From NCBI GenBank assembly GCA_013398275.1, contig VZSE01002187.1, forward strand, positions 429,084-493,083: DNA of 64,000 nucleotides, read 5' to 3'. The notes under the pieces are model-generated. The model did not search any database and was not told the origin of the DNA. It worked only from the letters and a program-made list of their open reading frames with translations. Shown here piece after piece: positions 46,501 through 58,500 of this stretch (position 1 is the first letter of the stretch; each line of letters starts with the position of its first letter). This DNA comes from Promerops cafer. Lineage: Eukaryota > Chordata > Aves > Passeriformes > Nectariniidae. A program made the translations under genes and the position numbers.

Positions 46501-49500
46501 GCAATCATTCCTGCAAGCCTGTGTCTGGAAAACAGAATATAAAGCTCTACTTCCCAAAGGGAAATCTTGGGGGAACTCTCAGAAACTGTCAGGCACCCAG
46601 CCAGCAGCTCAGACTCAAATTTTTAAACTGTTAACCAAGCTTGATTGTGGATTCAAGAAGAACTATTAGCAGGTCAAAAAAGCTCCCACTGGCCTCAAAC
46701 ACAGGCCATTGGGGTTCAGAAAGAAAAATTTTTGTCAAAGTGGCCTTTACTTTTAGCTACAACTTATCTTGTCCAAACACAATTAGAGGAACTTACTTTC
46801 TGTTCTGGTAGAGTTCCAACCCCGTCAGCAGGTAAATGGACACCTTGCGAAAAAGGCTGTAGTCTTCGTGCCATCTCTGCGAGGAGGAGGAGGGAAGCAG
46901 AGCATCAGCCTCACCTGCAACACTCACATGCATAGTTTGGGGTCCCCAGTTCTACCCTTTGAAGTGTTTAAATGTCTCTCATGAGTGACACATAAATGAA
47001 TTTAGCCAACTGCAGACACTCCTCCAAGCTCAGATTTCCATTGTATTCCCTCTCCCTCAGCACCCTCCTGCACACACCCACTGCCAACAGGCATGCAGTG
47101 ACCACTGTGCTGGCCACACAGCTCCATGCCATGCTCTCCATTTCCCAGTTTGGACAGAGCCAGCTAGGACAGTGTGAAGGATCAGAAGCAGCTCTCTGGT
47201 CCCCTACCTTGTACTCCTCCATGTCAACATCGTCGGGACCGATTTCGCTCAGCTTGGCCCGTGCCACCTTCATGATGCTGATGGACCTGCTCCAAGTAAG
47301 CAAAAGGAGAAAAATCACAACAGTGGCCCCGGCCACATCCAGGTGGGAAAAGCCTGCCCTGGAATCCTGGGCACTCACCGTTCATCATAGCTGAGGTTTT
47401 TGTCTGCAAACTGCTCGAGGAGGGTCCGTTCCACCACCTGCTGCGGAGCGTTGTTCTGCAGGAAGTAGATGAGCACGTGCTGCAGCCGGGCATCGTTCTG
47501 GGGGGTTGGGGTCTCTTTGGAAAGCAGGTACAGCCGGGAGTACTCCTCATGGAATGCCTGCCAAGGGAACACAGGTACTGACAGATCCTGTCTGCCCGTG
47601 GGAATGCCACAGCAGCCAAATGGAGCTCAAACCCGTCCTGTTTGGAAGGACTCCTATGGTGACACCGAGCCTCCTCTGCTGGTGATATTCCAGTGGTGCA
47701 TGGAAGCCCACCAACACCTCAACTCTAAACTAATGGCCCCCACAGCCAGGAAAACCCCACGTGTGAAGCATGAGCTTCCAAAAGTGCCAGGGTGTGTAAA
47801 TGCCTTTGAGAGAGGGGGTACAGCTGCCTCAGACCGACTTGGCAACCCTCCGACAAGTGCTCAGGCTGCCAAAATCGACCGGGACACACCTGTACCTGCA
47901 GGAGGTGCAAGAGTATCTTGTGGTTTATATTCCCACAGATTACCAGCACGGATGATTATTTCCATGTGGTATTTTTAGTTACATCTACCTGCCTGTAAAA
48001 CAGGCTTCACCAGCTTCAGCATTCAGCAGTGGTTATGCTTTCAAACCTCTGTTCAGACAGACATTTCTGGAGAACATCTTTTACAACAGAGGTCACAGTA
48101 AGCAAGTATGTTCAGGACCAAAAAACCAAACTTCACAGTACTAAAAGAATAAGCAGAAAAAAAGCAAGTTGCTGTTTGTCTTGGGAGGAGGGTGTTCTCC
48201 TACAAGCTCTAAAAATTGTTTTGAACCCACGGATATTTAATCACTGTAAGAGAGCAGGAACTGAAATGCAGGGCAAAGGCCATTAACTAGAAGAAAAACT
48301 GCACAAATCATTCCCTTTACATTCCTGACCTGTCAATATGGCACACACTCTCTATTTTGGGAAAACAGATACCCATACTATTTGATTTAGCAAACGAATC
48401 AATACCTTAACAAGCCCTGCTTCAGACCCATCACGATCAAAGGTCTGGCGGGCTTTTGCAATAGCCAGGATGACACCTTGCATGGCTGGACTCAGCATCA
48501 CCTACCACGAAAGCAGGAGAACAGACACAGACAGGAACAAGGAAAACAGCAACAGACAGGGAAAGAAGAGACAGCATAGTGAAGAATGGAAGAAACTTTC
48601 AAAAGGTAAGGTTTAAAGGAAATTGTATGAGTACAGGTGTGATAACTGGGGATGTGAGTTACTTGCATGCTACTGACTCTATCCATCACATGCACTTTAC
48701 ATGCTGGGCTTTCTTTTTTAGGCATTTAAAGATCTCAAGGCTGGTCACTCCAAACCCTTGAATTTTTAAATTCAGGAAGTGAGAAGGTAAAGCATGCTGG
48801 CCATGTCCCCACCATGTCCCACTCAATCTTCCTAAGACATGTAAAATGAATGCAGAACCTGTGGTGCAGCAGTTCCTTGAGCCAACATCACACAAGAACA
48901 TCTCAAACCTACTCAAGGAGTGACTTTCAGTGTTTGTGTGAAATCCAACTTGTGAGAGTGAGAGAACTTCCGAAACACTCCTTGAGCATGTATGAGAGTG
49001 GTTAAAGTCAGACCCCAAACAATCAGTGGGCAGGGTATGTAAATTATGCTGTTGGGATTAAGATCTTTGACTGGGGACAAAATAGTAACTGAAGCCAGCA
49101 AAGAGACTTGTAAAGAAATTAACACAGGTAGGATCAATTTTGATACAGTTGTGCCAGAAAGAGGACTTATGACCAACATGCAGATTGACAAATTGAGTGC
49201 TCTTACAGAGCTCCTTTTCCTTACAGAGCTCCTTTTCCTTACAGAGCTCCTTTTCATAATTTCATTTAAAAATGGAATTATGGAATGACGTGGTTCCCTT
49301 TCCCTTCCACAGTGGGAAAACTAACTCTGTACAGGGTGTTGTTCCTATGACAGACACTATCACACCCACCCTTAGGGCAGCTCAAAGCCAGCTAACTACA
49401 AAGCTACAGGCTAACGAGCAGCAGTAATTAACCCCTGCACTGGGATCTGTACCTCCTCATTATATCCATCTGCATCGGATCTAACGGGAATCTTCCCCAC

Positions 49501-52500
49501 ACTGGGGATTTCCACTTCAGAGACCTGTGAGCTAGTTTGGGCAGCAGCCTCTGCTTCCTGAGTGTCCTGGGGCTGCTCTGCCTGAACTGTGGGGGATGCT
49601 TCTTCTGGGTGGGCCTTCAGCGGCTCTACCTCCTTGCGCTGTGGCCAAGAAGAAAAAGAAGAGAGAGAGTAAGAAAATCCAAAGCAAAATACAGGAAAGC
49701 CAAAGGGGACCGAGCTAAACGTGGCACAGCTACAGAGCTTCACAGAAATGGCAGAAGCAAAGGTCTATCAAGAAGAATAATACGGAGACAAGAAGGGGTA
49801 GGCTCTTGGGCCAAGGCTCGGCTCCTACCTCGCACAGAGCTGCCTCGACACCGTTCTTCTCGTAGGCATCGGCAGTGTTGGCAATGGCCTTGGCAGTCTG
49901 CTCCTTTGCAATCCTGGCGTGCTCCGAGGACAGCGAGTGCACGCTGTGCTCGCACACTGATGACTGCTCTGTCAGGACAGACGTGTGGTACTAGTGAGCA
50001 AGAGCTGCAAAATGCTTTGCAGCGTGTCCATGCAGTTTACACGGCTGCCGCCTTCATCCCAGAGGCGAAGGCACCGCGCGCGCGCCCCTTCCCGGGGGAA
50101 CGGGGCACCTCATCGGGGACTGCCAAGTGACATTTCCCACTCCAGACAACAGCACGCGTCCACTTGGTATTTATGAAAAAAAGAAAAAGCTGGAAATGAA
50201 CTGATATCAGCCCATGATGATTAAGTGACTGGGAAACAGCATTTCAGGGGACAGGCGTGGAAGGATGCACATGCAAAACCAGCAGAACAGCCTTTTGTAC
50301 TGTCAGGGCAGAGCCTCCAGCAGCTGCCTTTGCTGCCTCATTCACGCCTGCTCCTTCACTCTGACACATTTGTGCAAGGCTTCCACGCAGTGGTACTGCT
50401 GACCAGCTGGCTGCTCCTGGCTCCCACACGGTTTGCACATTCAGAGTGAGATTACCTGGTCCTGACTCAGAGGAGAGGTCCTGCAATTCAGAAGTAGGCG
50501 AAGGCTCCATCTGAGGAATCTTGCAAGACTGCTCCTCGTCCCACTCCTCTGCCTCCTGCTCCAGGCGCCAGTTGTCCTCCTGGATGTAGTGTCTCAGCTC
50601 TGGGGACAAAGCTTCCACTTCTTTCTGGAACTGTCCAGCCTCTGGGCCCTTATCCTCATCTGGAGGAAATGCAGGACTGGCATAAGGAAACACATCGTGG
50701 CAGGGCACCCCCCTAGGGACTAAGCACACACACAGTATCATGGGCAGCCACAATGAACTGGCTGAGGGATAAAAGGGGAAAGAACCCACATTTTCTACTA
50801 GCTCTGTAATTTAAGGTTATCCAGAGGCAAAGGTGCAAAAATAAAGACAAATCTACAGAGTTGTCTAAAACAAACCCCCATTTTGTTCTACTACTGGACA
50901 GCATTTAAACAGAGCAATTCCAGAACCAGTGCCTGCTGATACAGGTCAGACACATCCTGATCCAAGGGCTCCAGCTGTACAGGGAACAGCACTGAACTGC
51001 CAGCAGCTGGAAAGTTCACAGCTCAGCCAGAGATGACACACCTTCATCACTGTACAGCAGGTAAAGGTAAGGGCTGCAAGGGTTCTATAGCACCAGTGTC
51101 ATGCTGCTATTTCTTAGTGCTTTTTAGATCTACTTCAGTATTCACTTTTAAAATAGCACAAAACCCAAGCAGCATCAGCTTCAGACAAGTCCTAAAATTT
51201 ATCAGAAGCAAATGGCAACTTTCTGCAGCAGATATTTTTATGCACCCTTTGCAAAATGCTTTAAAAAACAACAAAAAATTGCATTAATTAGGAGAAAAAA
51301 ACACTGCATGGGTTCATTTCAGAACTGTCATAAGAAAACAAAGAACAACCTCCAGATCCTCATCAGCCCCATTTAGCAATGAACAGAATGTCAACTCTCC
51401 ATTGTTTCTTTCCATTTATTACATCAAAATGAGCCACGCGTGAAATTGCTGGGTCCTTGTACAGCTGTTTGCCATGTCTAGAGCCACGTGCACAGCAATT
51501 TCTCCACAAAACTATTTATACACTGGCACTGCAAACACACTAGGTCTGAGCCACTCAGATACCAATACCTCTCAGGGAAAGGCTGCACAAAAAAGAGCCC
51601 ATTTAGATTCAGTGTAACAGAATCATCAAAGACCAAGCAAACGAGTCAGGAAGTGTGGTAAAAACTGGAGAGAGAAAGTACAAGGAGTTTTACATAGCCT
51701 GAGGAAACAAATGCTGCCATATAAACACTACAAAAGGTCAAAATGAAGAATACCAGCACCAGATGCGTGTTAAATGTGGCAAAAGGGCAGCGTGAGTCTG
51801 TACACACATAATCCACGCATGAGATGCTGTTTCCAATCTCACCTGGGTGCTTCTGGCAGTTTTCAGCCCTGTCAGGGGTTTAGAAATGAATCGAGCATGA
51901 AGCAGATTATTTCAGTCCTATGTGGGGTGAAGTTCTGTGCTTTGTCAATAGACAACTGCTGGAGAAGCTGAGGAACATAATGATCATGCAGGCCAGAGAG
52001 ACACACCAGCACACAAACATCCCAGGAACCAGCAGCTGTGGCTCTGTACCTGCACCAAGGCGGGACACCTGGTCACTGATGTACATCAGGCAGTAGGCAC
52101 TGGCATTCCTCAGGCCTCCAAATGACTCTCGCTCCAGCTCGTCCCACGATGACTCTGTCACTGAGATGTCATTGTATTTGAGCCATCTCTTCCGAGGCTG
52201 GTCATAAATGAAGGCCCAGTAGTGCCCAGCATTCGCCTGCCCCTCGTGGACCAGGACTGCATGCAAACGGTAGGGAACCTGCAAAGTGACAGGGACATCA
52301 GGCAGCTGTGCAGTTAGGGACTGCTTCTGCCCGACCTCTGCACACAAACAGTGGGAGTCTTTGTAGGTGCAGCATGGTACAAGACTCAAGCAATTTGATA
52401 AATTTCTTACTATGTGAAAATTGACTTTCAAGGAAAGAAGAAACAAGATTTTCATAAGTAAATCTTTCTCTGCTTCATCACTGGAAATTTAAAAATACAG

Positions 52501-55500
52501 TTAAGGGGGCAATTTAAACCAACATCTACTAACAAAAATGAGGATCAGCAATACTAGGTTAATATTTATGTACTAAAGCTGCATTTCCTACCTGCTGGAG
52601 GAGAGGGTCACAGTACATTTGTTTGATGGACAGGTTGATTCTGGCAATAGACTCCTTCAGATCTGCCAAGAACATCAACAAGGAGAGAAATGCATAAAAA
52701 TTAATGACTACTCATCAGGCTATGCTAGCTCCTTTCCCTTCAGAGAGTCTGAAGCCATGCAGAGACTATCAGATACTCAACACCAGAGCTCAATCAGGGA
52801 CATAACTATTTGTAGTTCAGGCTGTATCCAGCAAAGCTACAGAGGGGAGAGCAGGCAGGCGTTCAGCAGGAAGTCACTGCACAGGCATTTGGGCCAACCT
52901 TGCACGTCTTGCTCGATCTCGTTTCTCCATCGCTGCAGACACGTCTGAACCAGGCTCAGCTCTTCCTCGGACACCACGTGAGGAGCTGGACGTTCAGACA
53001 GCTCTGCTGGTGAAACTGGAGGCTGGAGCTCCATACTGGAGCTCGGCTGCGGCGGAGAATTTGCCACACAGAAAGCTTCACCTTCCGTCCTAGTATCGGT
53101 CCTTTCTTGTATGCTGCGGAGCAAAGTCCAACAGTGGTGGGCATGTTTTTTAATCTTTCTCTAGTTTTTCTTCTTTTGGGAAAGAATACTAAATAAACCA
53201 AACAAAAATTACTCCAGAGCTGGAGCAGAATTTTCTTTCCGGAGCAGTACAAAATGTAGAGAAAACAAGTACACTAAAATGTGCTTCTACCTTCACAGAC
53301 CAAACTAAAACATAGGAAAAATACGAAGGAAAGTTCTTACAGAACTCTCTAAGCACAGATCCACAATGAGCAATGCTAAAAATTCCTTCCATTACTACTA
53401 AGAAACGTGTGTGTTTACTCAGCTTAATTTAGAGTGTTAAACCAACCATGCTGGCCAGGGTTATAATAATCCAATATTGCTGTAGTTTACTGTCAATGAA
53501 GCAAAAAAATCAGTAGCCTAACCAAAAAGAGCACGTAATTTAGTTCTTAACTGCTGCTTAGGCAAGGATTATAGGGATGCTTTTGGACAAGGAGAAAGAA
53601 CACTGAATCTTGGTCTGTTCTGCTTACACCAGCAGAACCAAACGACCAGCAAAGCTGTGACCCACTAGCTGCACAAGCATTTGCACATTACAGCATCATG
53701 TTCACCAGTGCCCAGATAAATAACCCACTTTTGGAATACCACCCAGGACCACCTGGTTGGGAGGTGAAGTGTTCTCCTGTGCATCCTTTTTATTTCTGTT
53801 TACTGACCCGTTTGGCTGTGCAAGCACGTCCAAAACATGAGGCTTGGCTTGGGAGGGCAGGAGTGCTGTTTGAGGGCTCTGAGCAGAGGAAACAGCCACA
53901 GCTGGCTTTGTAGCAATGAACTCGAGCACATACTGCAGCATGTCAGGCAGTGGAAAGCGAGCTGGGCCAGAGCCATATTCCATGTACCTATGGAAAAATG
54001 CAAGGTGCTGTATGAATGAAGGAATGAGATGGGTTTAAACCTCATGGGACAAGAGAAGAACAACTTTTTCTGTAATGTGCTACTGGGCTTCCTCACCTCC
54101 ACTGCCAGTGCAGCTGACAGTGTCAACTCTGCTCTTTAAAGAATTTATTCCTGTAACAGTATCAGTAAAATTTATAAACCACGGAAGAGACAGGTTTGTT
54201 TTTGAAAATACACTTCCTTCTCCCACATGTTTCAGAAGGAACATGTTGCAGTTTCTCCTTCCCCTACAAGTTTCTCTGCTACTGGAAAGCTGACTTAAAA
54301 GGAAACACTTGCACTCTCCCAGAGGGCATAAAAATAAAACCAGCTGACTACTCACCTTTCCAGTTTCTGCTGCAGAGTCACCATTTTCTCCTTCAGTCTC
54401 TTCATTTCCTCTCTTTTCATCTGAATAAGATCTTTATTGCAGTAGAGGTACCTAAATGGAAATACAGAGCCCCGTTTGCCAGGTGAGATTTGTTTACTTC
54501 TAACATCCACAATCTTCTGTAAATATTTCAGAATCCTTCCTTGCTCACCCAAACAACCTTTTAAATTTCTTTTTTTATAAGAAAGCAATAGCTTTAAACA
54601 TACCGTACAACAGGACAACTCACCTGTCCATATACATAGTCTGGGGAAACTCTAGCTTGGTGTGAATTTTCTCTGGCTGTCCTAGTGACTGATTGAACTC
54701 AAATCGGGAGAGTTCAAAGGTCAGAACTGGTGGGAGTTTTGTAAACCAGCGCTGTAACAAAAGCAGAAATGCCCCCAAAGGGACTTGTTTTAAGATGACT
54801 GCTAATGGCACATTTTAGACTGATCCTATATGATTTCAGACTGATTTAAAAGTCTCTGTTTTTAAGCACTGAATTAGGTTTTGTTTGCAGAGTGACTAGT
54901 CAGAAAGCCAAATTTTACAAGTTAGTAATTTATGCTTCCATTTTACATTTTTACAGTGAAAAAGCCTCATAATTGCTGTCAATGTTACTTGTCATTGCCT
55001 GATGCATCCAGCTTGATGGATTATTAAGTCCAGCACTGAATTTCACAAATTAGCAGAGGCTAGACACAATCTGCACATCATCTAGGAGCCCCCAAGAGAG
55101 TTCTTTTCTGAGGCAGATCACATGCAGTGATGAACAAACCAGGAGTCCTCCTGCAGCACCAGAATCCTTATTCTCTCACCGTCTACTTGCAAACTACTTG
55201 ATGTAGGGGATTCAGAGAAGACCCCCAGCTACTTTCTGCACCTTCATACACTATTTCTAAGAGTTATGCTGAAAGAAAAATTCTCAGTTGAATTTACACT
55301 TCCTCTTGCTCTTCCTGGATTCACGACGACTTCCAGCACCCACTGCCAGAAACTTCCTTCACCTATCTTAGCTTGGCACCAGCCCCTTCATGCTCCCCTC
55401 TGGATTCAGGATGAGCACACTAAGCTCATCTTCCTTCGTGGGATTCATGTCAGATGTGCTGCAACAACAGAACTCCCCCACACCAGAGCTTTCTAAGAAG

Positions 55501-58500
55501 CAGCCCACAACCACAAAGGAAGAATGATTTATGCTCCCATAGTCTGGGAGAAGTTTCTGCTAATTCCACTGCTGCTTTGACTTCCAGTGCACTTGCCTAG
55601 GTGCTCAAAAGACAAAATCACCTTATTCCCTATGTTGCCTATCATGCCACACTTCACCCACCACATCCTAGGAAGTGAAACTAAGATGCACAATTTTCCC
55701 AGTAAGGCTTTGCAGAAATTAAGGCAGAGCCTTTTCCTCCTATCTGTGCAGACAAAAGAATTAAAACAGCTTCATGATCGGTCAAATTTCCCTTAATTTT
55801 GGGAAACAATTTTGAGGAACTAAAAAGCTTGGATTGAAATGAACCTGCCTGACGATCTCCAATGTGCCTTTGTCTCCAGTGCCAGCCAACACCAGCTTCA
55901 CACACATCCCCTGTAAATGCACCTGAACTGCTTCAGGCAGAAACCAGGAAAACCCAGAGCAAGCACTTGAGTCCAGAGTCAGAACAGGGCTCCCCTGCTC
56001 AGTACTTCCTTTCTCCTTTGCTAGTTTAGACCACATTAAACCACAGCAACACAATTTTCAGACATTCTCACAGAACTGAAATACTCTTCCCTGCCCTGCC
56101 TACACCAGATACCTTTGCCAATCTTGTTTCCCAGCCTTTCTCCAAGCTAACTTTTGCTGCACTTACACACAGAGGATGCTGAATGCAATGGTGTTTCTTC
56201 ATCTTGCTGCAACTAAGTTTTTTATGATTGGTTTGTGATTAGTGAGATTAAAAAAAAAAAGAAACAAAATCATCACAGTCAGAAAATAAGAGTGAAAGCA
56301 AGAAGAAAAACCCCAAACCGTACACAATATAATAGGGAGAAAGAGACAAATTCCAAATGGCATACCATGGAGTTAAGCACTGTACTTTTACCCTCCGAAA
56401 ATATGGAGGCAGTAGGTCTCCCCCTACTCAGGTACAGGTAGGCTTCAACAGAAAGAGAGAGACTTGATCACACTTGATTCAGAGGCAGACCTTTGCAATT
56501 TAAAATAAAGTCTTTGAACTGGTTACACAGGACAACACATCTTTATAAATCAGCAAAGACTTAGTGTCTAACCACACTTAGTGTCCAACCACCTAACACT
56601 AACAGACATTCACATGAGATTCCAGGTACCCAGAAAATGTCTTGTATTCCATTCTGAGAGAACACTCACAGTTGCCATTTAAAGTTATCAGAGTAGCCCT
56701 GCACTGTGTGTGCTGCACTTTTCTGCAGCAGGTGACCAAAGGCTCAACAAAAAAGGTCAAACTAACCTCCTGTCCATACTTCACTGACTGAGATGCTGTT
56801 GCCTCGTCCATCTCTCCCTCCACCATGGCTCCTTCCAAGCACTCGTTCAAGTTCCGGTAACCATTCACCTGAAGGGGATACTGACCAAAGGTCTCAATCT
56901 TGGAAAAAGTGTTGCCTGGATGATGGAAACCATACAGAAACCATGAGCCAACTCAAGAGAACAAAAAATTCTGGTTAACTCCAAAACACTCAAAGGAGTT
57001 AAAAAGTTGAACCTGCCAAAGCCTTGACTCACCCTCGTGGACCCCCTCAGTCAGGAAAGTCCCGTAGAAGAGCTGCACCATTGGGTTTTCGGATTTGTCC
57101 CCAGGGCTCCTGTTAGAGAGAGCAAAAGCACACTTTCATCTGCAGCTGGAGGCTGCAAAAAAACCCCAAGTCATAATCTAAGCCTCTGCTTGGGGGCCTA
57201 CAGGCAAAAGTACATTTTTCTATCCAAGCACTAAATAAAGAGGAAGCTTCTCATTAATTTTTGTGTTCCAAAGCACATTATAACATTACGCTGGCAAGGG
57301 TGGAAGAAAAAAAGTTAAGGTGCCAGCTTCTGAAAGAAAGTTTCAAACTAGCAGAGCTTTTCTAAGTTCACCAGGGCTGCTGAGCTCCCTCAAAAGCTCA
57401 CTTCCTCTGCAGGCCATATTGGCACTGAGTGAAGTCCCACAGCCACCAACAGCAGATGCAGACACATTTCAAGCTTAATAAGCCTCATCCACAGGAAACA
57501 GAGAACACTCATTTGCTCAAAATTTTCACATAAAGTCCTCTCATTTATTAAAACCCTCCTTAGGTCAAAGTCCCGAGACCACAGAGAACTCACGTGACAT
57601 TCACAGTGAGCTGGAATGCGTCCTCCAGCCAGTCCAGTAGTTTGTGTGTAAACTCACTCACATCTTGCTAGAAAAGGGATGGAAATGCAGAGTCAGTCGT
57701 GACACCCACCAGGAAGTGTTCCCCCAGGCTGCTGGTGTCACAGGCCCACCGAACACAACCTGACTGCTACTGCTGGACTGAAGTGCTGTGCTGTTTGGAC
57801 TGGTAATGAACTCTGCTTCTCTGAACACTAGATCAGAGGAAATTATCGTGATTGCTCCCCGCCTATGCAGATGGCACTGGTGGTGCCATGCTACGCTGGC
57901 TCGTTAATTAGCACGCATGTACATTCTGCTCTAATGACACAGGGACAGCTGCTCATCAGCTGACAAACATGGGAAAAGGCCTCTGACAGTACCAGCAGGA
58001 TGAGGCAAAACGGGGTTGCCGTGGCTGTGACTGCTGGTTTGAAGAGAGCAAAAGGCTTTTCAAGGTGGTTTTACCTGTGGTTGTTCAGCTGATCTAAACA
58101 CATCCCTCAAGAGTTCCAGTGCTGCAGAAGGGTCTACAAACTTACGCCATGTCCCCAGCATTAATGCAAACAGACACTGAAGCTCTTGCATGAAGGCAAT
58201 ATTTCTTTTTCCCTGCATTGCAAAAAGAAGAAAAGTCCAAGTCTTCCTGCAGCTCTAAAGAGCATCATCTTAAAACTTAGTGCTACTGAACACCACATGC
58301 ACATATCATAAAAGGTACCCAACCAGCTGCACACTGGTTCAAATATCAGTTCTTCTACCATGCATGCAAACCAACGAGTAATCTGGAGCTGCCAAAGAAG
58401 TTTTATGGGAAAAACATGTCCCCACACAGCAGTTAAAGGCTCTAAAGGACAGGGGTACAAGAAGCAGCTCTTTTTTTTCCTATCCTGATTCTGTCCTTGA

